Source: an uncultured Collinsella sp. (GTDB lineage: Bacteria > Actinomycetota > Coriobacteriia > Coriobacteriales > Coriobacteriaceae). From it: a stretch of DNA of 10,694 bases. Both the position numbers and the translations under genes were made by a program. The stretch covers positions 1 through 10,694 of the forward strand of contig UROR01000064.1 in the NCBI GenBank assembly GCA_900549535.1, written 5' to 3'. The notes under the pieces were generated by a model, which saw only the letters and a list, made by a program, of their open reading frames with translations, was not told the origin of the DNA and did no database searches. Positions 6,667 to 10,694 of this stretch are shown piece after piece. Position 1 is the first letter of the stretch. The number at the start of each line of letters is the position of its first letter.

Positions 6667-7983
6667 TTACTCGGAAGCAGCCTTCTCGGTCTTCCAGCCA
6701 TCGACGAAGGCGTTCTTGACGCCGTCCCACTTGCTGTTGTCGGCAGCATAGGCAATCAGAGCCTGCTTGAGGTTCTTCTTCCACTCCTCAGAGGGGATGT
6801 AGACGAAGTCCCAAGCGACGGTCTTCTTGCCGTCCTTGGCCATGGCAACGGCCTGCTGCGAGAAGACGTTGGTGGTTTCCTTGGCGCTCTTGAACGGGGC
6901 GGTCAGACCCATCTTGTCAGCGATGATGCTGGTGGCGGTGTCAGAAGTGACGCACCAATACATGAAGTCCTCGGTGGCCTTCTGGGCATCCTCGGAAGCC
7001 TGGGAGCTGACGCACCAGTAGTTCTCGCCGCCGGAGCACAGGCCCTGGTTCTCCTCGCCGTCGACACCGATGTAGATGGGCATCATGCCAATCTGATCGT
7101 CGGTCATGCCGGCCTTGGTGAGGTCAGCGTAAGCCCAGGAGCCGTTCTGATAGAAGACGGCCTTGCCGGTTGCGAACTCGTTGGTGGCGTCGTCGCCAGT
7201 CTTGGAAGCAAGCTGCGAAGGATCGCAGGTGGAGTCGGTGATATACAGGTCGAAAATCTGCTTGAAGTTGTCGAGATACTCGCCCTTGATCTCGTCGTCC
7301 TCCTGGTTGTGCTCCTTCTCGAACTCGTAGTAGAGCGGGAGGTTGGCGAGGTGGGTGGTGTAGCGCCAGCTGGAGGAGTCATCCATGCCAGCAGAAGTGA
7401 AGGCGCCCTCAATGCCGAGCTCGTCCTTGCGGGCCTGGATGTCGTCGGCACAAGCCTTCAGCTTGTCGAAGGAGTTGATGTCCTCGGCCTTGTAGCCAGC
7501 CTTCTCGAGCAGCTGCTTGTTGTAGATGATGCCGTAGCTCTCCTGGACCCAGTCGATACCCAGATCCTTGCCATCGGACTGCAGAGCCAGGGAGTCGTCA
7601 ATGAGCTCACCGCGGAGCTTGGTATCGGACAGGTCGGCGCAGTAATCCTTCCAGTTCTTAAGACCGGTGGGGCCGTTGACCTGGAACAGGGTCGGAGCGG
7701 AGCTCTTGGACATCTCGGACTTGAGCTTCTCCTCGTAAGTGTTGGAGGCGGCGGTCACGATCTTGACCTCGACGCCCTTCTCCTTCTTATAGGCCTTGGC
7801 GATCTCCTTCCACTCCTTGTCGACCTCGGGCTTGAATTGGAGGAAGTAGACCTCGGCAGCGTCACCAGAAGCAGAGGAGCCGGAGCCGGCAGAACCACCG
7901 CAGCCCACGAGACCCAGACCAAGCACCGCAGCCGCGGAACCAGCAAAGCCCAGGAACTGCCTTCTGCTCATTTCGTTCTTCAT
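6667..7983 (-). CDS. Carbohydrate ABC importer solute-binding lipoprotein (Tat-type signal)
   Basis: The extracytoplasmic receptor of the importer, 438 residues, of the MalE-like family 1 binding-protein fold. The signal peptide reads MKNEMSRRQFLGFAGSAA, then GLGLVGCGG. The SRRQFLG twin-arginine motif and the lipobox LVGC (lipid-anchored Cys28) are both present, followed by a Gly/Ser-rich linker (GSAGSGSSASGD). The mature part has family features such as EEKLKSEMSKSSAPTLFQ near the start and several Trp/Tyr residues suited to stacking on sugar rings. The start was moved from the in-frame GTG at 8001 to the ATG at 7983, because AAAGGGTGG lies between them and the Tat signal then begins normally. 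It is the first gene of the importer operon and is followed by a stabilising hairpin. Nearby malQ, glgP and the PTS gene suggest an alpha-linked gluco-oligosaccharide, but the ligand is not shown by the sequence. Confidence 0.93.
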   Translation of the reverse strand: MKNEMSRRQFLGFAGSAAAVLGLGLVGCGGSAGSGSSASGDAAEVYFLQFKPEVDKEWKEIAKAYKKEKGVEVKIVTAASNTYEEKLKSEMSKSSAPTLFQVNGPTGLKNWKDYCADLSDTKLRGELIDDSLALQSDGKDLGIDWVQESYGIIYNKQLLEKAGYKAEDINSFDKLKACADDIQARKDELGIEGAFTSAGMDDSSSWRYTTHLANLPLYYEFEKEHNQEDDEIKGEYLDNFKQIFDLYITDSTCDPSQLASKTGDDATNEFATGKAVFYQNGSWAYADLTKAGMTDDQIGMMPIYIGVDGEENQGLCSGGENYWCVSSQASEDAQKATEDFMYWCVTSDTATSIIADKMGLTAPFKSAKETTNVFSQQAVAMAKDGKKTVAWDFVYIPSEEWKKNLKQALIAYAADNSKWDGVKNAFVDGWKTEKAASE

Positions 7984-7989
7984 TACAAT

Positions 7990-7998
7990 CCACCCTTT
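7990..7998 (-). promoter_or_regulatory. Shine-Dalgarno that sets the binding-protein start
   Basis: AAAGGGTGG on the minus strand lies 6 nt before the ATG ending at 7983. It would be inside the coding region if the GTG at 8001 were used. Confidence 0.7.
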
Positions 7999-8006
7999 CA
8001 CACCGT

Positions 8007-8025
8007 GGCGGCACCCTTTGCCGCC
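8007..8025 (-). other. Leader hairpin just upstream of the binding-protein ribosome site
   Basis: GGCGGCA (8007-8013) and TGCCGCC (8019-8025) pair as a 7-bp stem with a 5-nt loop, ending about 8 nt before the Shine-Dalgarno. A smaller GGGG/CCCC pair lies at 8044-8057. They may structure the 5' leader of the importer mRNA; no riboswitch class is recognised. Confidence 0.4.
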
Positions 8026-8091
8026 GCCTTCGGAGATTGGCTCGGGGACTTTGCCCCTTTTGCTGATTTGTACAATACGCTATTTGGCTAG

Positions 8092-8136
8092 TTGTTTGAA
8101 CAAGTATTACTAGAGCGGTAGAAAAACATCGGTGAA
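8092..8136 (-). promoter_or_regulatory. Candidate promoter and operator of the ABC importer operon
   Basis: The near-palindrome TTGTTTGAACAA (8092-8103; arms TTGTT and AACAA) resembles the Bacillus TreR operator as I recall it (TTGTATATACAA). On the minus strand a weak promoter, TTCACC (8136-8131) with an 18-nt spacer to TAGTAA (8112-8107), would put the transcription start at or inside this palindrome, as expected for repression. The promoter hexamers are poor matches; the operator is better supported than the promoter. Confidence 0.4.
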
Positions 8137-8166
8137 CGGTAATTTCAACTTGATACTTGACAAGTT

Positions 8167-8178
8167 TTGTATAAACAA
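8167..8178. promoter_or_regulatory. Candidate upstream TreR-like operator
   Basis: TTGTATAAACAA differs by one base from TTGTATATACAA, the Bacillus TreR operator core as I recall it. It lies 75 bp (start to start) upstream of the matching site at 8092-8103, about seven helical turns, so looping between two bound dimers is possible. The palindrome ACTTGACAAGT (8155-8165) lies just beside it. Confidence 0.5.
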
Positions 8179-8199
8179 TTATTTGTTATCGAATATAGA

Positions 8200-8248
8200 G
8201 AAAACGCCCGGTCAAGCCGATGCATCGTCGGTTTGACCGGGCGTTTTC
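8200..8248 (-). terminator. Strong, probably bidirectional terminator after gntR
   Basis: Bases 8200-8220 and 8228-8248 form a 21-bp stem with one G-U (8216/8232) and a 7-nt loop. GAAAACGCCCGG begins the left arm and GGGCGTTTTC ends the right arm, so either strand gives a GC-rich hairpin with a U-run at its 3' side. It starts 42 nt after the gntR stop and isolates gntR from the importer operon, which therefore needs its own promoter in 8030-8199. Confidence 0.85.
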
Positions 8249-8289
8249 GCTTTGAGGGCATGAGTCTCGTCAGGCTGCGAGCTAGCCGG

Positions 8290-9009
8290 CTATCGCTTGG
8301 AGTTGACGCGGTAGTGGAAGATCTCGGGATGCGTGCGGGCATGCGTGACCTCGAACAAGATGCCGTCCGAGGTGTACGACTGGCTCTCCATAACGGCGAC
8401 ACAGTTGTATTTGCCAAGGTCCAAGTAGCTGCAGTCCTCATCGTTGGCAAGCTCGACGCTCACCGTACGGCGGCTCGCCATCACTTTGACGCCGCGCTTG
8501 TGCTCCAGATAGCCGTAGATAGAATCCGCCGCGATCTCGGGGGTCAGGCCCTTGGCGATCGACGCCAAAAAGTAGCCATGGTCCACTTGGCGCGCACTGC
8601 CGTTGAGGCTTCGGACACGCACTACGCGAATCAACTCCTCGCCCACCTTAAAGCCCAGGCGACGAGAGAGTTGCTCGGTGCAGACCAGATGTTCAAAAGA
8701 CTTAACGTCCGTCGATGCAACGGCATTGTTGCGTTTTGCGAACTCGCCAAACGACTCAACCTCTTCGAGTGCGCCCAACATGTCGGTTTCGCCCTTAAGC
8801 CAAATAACGCGCACGCCCTTGCCGTGTATGGGCTGCACAAACATCCCGTCGGCCAGCATACCCAAGGCGCGACGGACGGTATTGCGAGTACATCCGAACT
8901 CCGCGGTCAACTCAGCTTCGGTTGGCAGCATCTCCTGAAACGCATAGGTCCCATTAATGATGCGCGAGCGTATTTCTCGGTAGATTCCTTCGTATATCGC
9001 TTTTGGCAT
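8290..9009 (-). CDS. GntR-family (HutC subfamily) transcriptional regulator, TreR-like
   Basis: A DNA-binding repressor of 239 residues. The N-terminal winged helix-turn-helix is clear: YEGIYREIRSRIINGTY, LPTEAELTAEFGCTRNTVRR (29-48, the recognition helix at its end) and the wing FVQPIHGKGVRV. Residues from about 80 form a UTRA effector domain. SFGEFAKRN (about 85-93), DSIYGYLEHKRGV and DEDCSYLDLGKYN follow the pattern I recall for Bacillus TreR, the trehalose 6-phosphate-responsive repressor of about 238 residues. By analogy the effector would be a phosphorylated disaccharide made by the PTS permease next door. GAGGTG precedes the ATG. It is divergent from the PTS gene, and TTGTTTAAAC sites lie in front of both, suggesting autoregulation and PTS control. 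Family assignment is firm; TreR identity is inferred. Confidence 0.93.
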   Translation of the reverse strand: MPKAIYEGIYREIRSRIINGTYAFQEMLPTEAELTAEFGCTRNTVRRALGMLADGMFVQPIHGKGVRVIWLKGETDMLGALEEVESFGEFAKRNNAVASTDVKSFEHLVCTEQLSRRLGFKVGEELIRVVRVRSLNGSARQVDHGYFLASIAKGLTPEIAADSIYGYLEHKRGVKVMASRRTVSVELANDEDCSYLDLGKYNCVAVMESQSYTSDGILFEVTHARTHPEIFHYRVNSKR

Positions 9010-9044
9010 TGTTTCACCTCTACATTATTCATTTCCGGCTAGGC

Positions 9045-9075
9045 ACGATAGCATTTCTTTGGGTTGTTTAAACCG
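9045..9075 (-). promoter_or_regulatory. Candidate gntR promoter with overlapping operator
   Basis: On the minus strand, TGCTATCGT (9053-9045) is an extended -10-like element. TTGTTTAAAC (9064-9073) lies where the -35 would be, so a bound regulator would block its own promoter. The last two positions of the 12-bp motif (9074-9075) do not fit, making this a weaker half-matched site. Confidence 0.4.
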
Positions 9076-9112
9076 ATTATCGGTAAAGCACGGATTATTT
9101 ACCGTCGACGGT
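9072..9112. repeat. Two divergent palindromes in the gntR-PTS intergenic region
   Basis: ACCGATTATCGGT (9072-9084) is a perfect palindrome around a central T, and ACCGTCGACGGT (9101-9112) is a perfect 12-bp palindrome. They also sit as inverted copies of TTTACCG followed by 4-5 nt and CGGT, with CGGTAAA (9081-9087) facing TTTACCG (9098-9104). They look like binding sites for a second, unidentified dimeric regulator, possibly LacI-like, or an extrudable structure. Confidence 0.6.
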
Positions 9113-9172
9113 TCCCCCGAAACCCAAATCGGACCGAATCAAAACCGTCAATGCGGCAAGCAGCCAGTCCTC

Positions 9173-9197
9173 TACAATGAGTTCATTGTTTAAACGT
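9173..9197 (+). promoter_or_regulatory. Candidate PTS promoter -10 with downstream operator
   Basis: TACAAT (9173-9178) matches the -10 consensus at five of six positions. TTGTTTAAACGT (9186-9197) begins 7 nt later, at the expected transcription start, and shares the first ten bases with the site at 9064-9073. No good -35 is seen at the right distance, which would suit an activator-dependent or weak promoter. Confidence 0.5.
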
Positions 9198-9235
9198 TCT
9201 TGCTCGCACAGCATGTTGCATCCGGAAGGCATATT

Positions 9236-10694
9236 ATGCTGCAGAAAATCCAACGCTTTGGCGGAGCCATGTTCGCGCCCGCCATGCTGTTTTCTATATC
9301 AGGCCTCATGGTCGGCATCTCCGCCCTCGCCACGACCGTAGACATCGTCGGTGACCTCGCCGTATACGGAACCCCTTGGTACGTTTTCTGGACCATCATC
9401 CAGCGCGGCTCGTGGACGGTCTTTAAACGTCTCCCGCTCCTTTTTGCCGTAGCGTTGCCTATCGGTCTTGCCCAAAAGCAACCGGCACGCTGCTGCCTCG
9501 AGGCGCTTGTGGCCTATTTTGCCTATTGCTTCTTTTTGAGCGAGATCATTAAGCTGAGCGGAGACAACCTTGGGCTTAAGTACCCATCATCTTTGACCCC
9601 CGCCAGCGGTATCACCGTCATCGACGGCATCAAGACGCTCGACACCGGCATTATCGGCCCGCTGGCGGTATCGGCAACCGTCGTCGCCATCCATGACCGC
9701 TTCTACGATGCCAAGGTTCCCGATTGGCTCGGCACCTTCTCGGGTTCCTCGCTGGTCTACCTCATCAGCTTTTTTGCCGTGTTTGCCCTTGCCGCCATCT
9801 CGGCCGCCATCGTGCCCTTCGCATACGCTGTGACCGAAACGCTGCGCCACGCACTTGCGGGCGTCGGCCCCTTCGGCGTGGGCATCTTTGTGTTTTTGGA
9901 GCGAGCACTCGAGCCCATGGGGCTGCACCACCTGCTCTATATGCCCATCTATTACGACAATCTGGTCATTCACGACGGTATTTACGCCACGTGGACCAAC
10001 CTGCTCCCCATTCTCTCCCATAGCACGCGCCCTTTAAATGAACTTGCGCCCTGGGCAGGTTTTACCGCCACCGGCTGGGGCAAGCTCTTTGGCCTTCCCG
10101 CCATCGCGGCAGCATTCTATTTCACCGCCAAACCCGAACGCCGCGCCGGCCTTAAGGTCATCCTTTTGCCCGCCATCGTCGCCTCGGTGGTCTGCGGTGT
10201 CACCGAGCCGCTCGAGTTTCTCTTTATGTTCACCTATCCTGGACTCTTTTTGCTCTACGCCGTCCTATCCTCCTGCCTTGCCATGACCATGAACTTCTTT
10301 GGCATCGTCGGCATCTTCTCGGGCGGTCTCATGGAAATGACGGCCTTCAACTTCATCCCACTCATGCGAATGCATGCCGGCTCCTACCTTTTGGCGCTCG
10401 GTATCGGTCTTGCCTTTAGCCTCATCTTTTTTGTTAGTTTTCGAGCACTCATCTTGGTCTATGACCTTAAGACGCCGGGCCGCGAGGATCATGCCTCCAA
10501 TCGCGCGGCAATCGATCGTTTAACGGGAAGCGGCTTTGCCAAAGAGCAATCTCCCAATGGCGAGGTCAGTATTCAATCCGATCAAGATCACGTCCTCGCT
10601 GAGCGGGTAATTCAGCTTTTAGGTGGCGTTGGCAATATCGTGGGCGCAACCAACTGCGCCACGCGCCTGCGCGTCGAGGTCGCAGACCCTTCCA
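9236..10694 (+). CDS. PTS permease EIICB, alpha-glucoside (MalX/GlvC/MalP) family, 3'-truncated by the window edge
   Basis: An inner-membrane phosphotransferase permease that imports an alpha-glucoside, perhaps maltose or trehalose, and phosphorylates it. 486 residues are visible; the family is usually about 520-545, so only the end of EIIB is missing. The ATG follows GGAAGG by 6 nt. The start MLQKIQRFGGAMFAPAMLF is characteristic of alpha-glucoside EIIC proteins. SWTVFKRLPLLFAVALPIGLA, IKTLDTGIIG, LEPMGLHHLLY and the sugar-site segment VTEPLEF (322-328) follow in order among about ten membrane segments. After a linker (LKTPGRED), EIIB begins near 445 and shows NCATRLRV with phospho-cysteine Cys474 (10655-10657). 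The C-then-B order fits MalX/GlvC rather than TreP (B-then-C). No EIIA is in view, so a separate EIIA is needed. A 6-phospho-alpha-glucosidase may follow beyond the edge. Confidence 0.93.
   Translation, partial: MLQKIQRFGGAMFAPAMLFSISGLMVGISALATTVDIVGDLAVYGTPWYVFWTIIQRGSWTVFKRLPLLFAVALPIGLAQKQPARCCLEALVAYFAYCFFLSEIIKLSGDNLGLKYPSSLTPASGITVIDGIKTLDTGIIGPLAVSATVVAIHDRFYDAKVPDWLGTFSGSSLVYLISFFAVFALAAISAAIVPFAYAVTETLRHALAGVGPFGVGIFVFLERALEPMGLHHLLYMPIYYDNLVIHDGIYATWTNLLPILSHSTRPLNELAPWAGFTATGWGKLFGLPAIAAAFYFTAKPERRAGLKVILLPAIVASVVCGVTEPLEFLFMFTYPGLFLLYAVLSSCLAMTMNFFGIVGIFSGGLMEMTAFNFIPLMRMHAGSYLLALGIGLAFSLIFFVSFRALILVYDLKTPGREDHASNRAAIDRLTGSGFAKEQSPNGEVSIQSDQDHVLAERVIQLLGGVGNIVGATNCATRLRVEVADPS

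Noticed and set aside
6652..8091. Long plus-strand open frame (479 codons) opposite the binding-protein gene
   Set aside because: It is the complement of a clearly real gene with Tat signal and lipobox. Its translation is low-complexity Leu/Val/Gly text with no family resemblance, a known effect of GC-rich third positions.
8002..8200. A riboswitch in the importer leader
   Set aside because: Only short simple hairpins and operator-like palindromes are seen; no known aptamer core is recognisable.
9587..10021. Minus-strand open frame opposite the PTS gene
   Set aside because: The plus-strand frame from 9236 runs uninterrupted to the window end with full EIICB motifs; the antisense frame has none.

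Overview
This 10.7 kb window looks like chromosomal DNA from a Collinsella-like member of the Coriobacteriia. The grounds are GC-rich codon third positions, a substrate-binding lipoprotein with a twin-arginine signal, and dense alpha-glucan and alpha-glucoside uptake genes. The genus is an inference from gene content and style; there is no rRNA or other marker gene to confirm it.

Layout, left to right. Bases 2-847 (+) hold the C-terminal half of a GH77 4-alpha-glucanotransferase (malQ). A hairpin follows, then a complete glycogen/maltodextrin phosphorylase (glgP, 973-3240, +) ending in a GNRA-loop terminator. Bases 3241-3617 have no gene but hold that terminator, two copies of a 55-nt palindromic repeat, and the terminator of the opposite-strand operon. 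Bases 3618-7983 (-) are a four-gene carbohydrate ABC importer operon, transcribed leftwards: Tat-type solute-binding lipoprotein, MalF-like permease, MalG-like permease (TAATG overlap), and MsmK/MalK-type ATPase. A strong 21-bp bidirectional-looking terminator (8200-8248) separates it from a GntR/HutC-family regulator resembling TreR (8290-9009, -). This is divergent from a PTS EIICB permease of the alpha-glucoside (MalX/GlvC/MalP) family (9236 to beyond the window, +). The PTS gene is cut by the window edge just after its EIIB phospho-cysteine.

How the genes fit together (inference): the ABC importer would bring in an alpha-linked oligosaccharide using ATP. The PTS permease would bring in and phosphorylate an alpha-glucoside disaccharide. 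MalQ and GlgP would turn maltodextrin or glycogen into glucose, longer glucans and glucose 1-phosphate. Four copies of a TTGTNTNAAC-type motif, close to the operator known for Bacillus TreR, lie at the importer promoter region and in the gntR-PTS divergent region. The regulator may therefore control both uptake routes as well as itself.

The least explained elements are the twin 55-nt palindromes (3342-3396 and 3423-3477), two more palindromes between gntR and the PTS gene (9072-9112), and a lysine-rich insertion near the N-terminus of the ATPase. I found no wholly new multi-gene system; the gene set is a recognisable carbohydrate-uptake locus.
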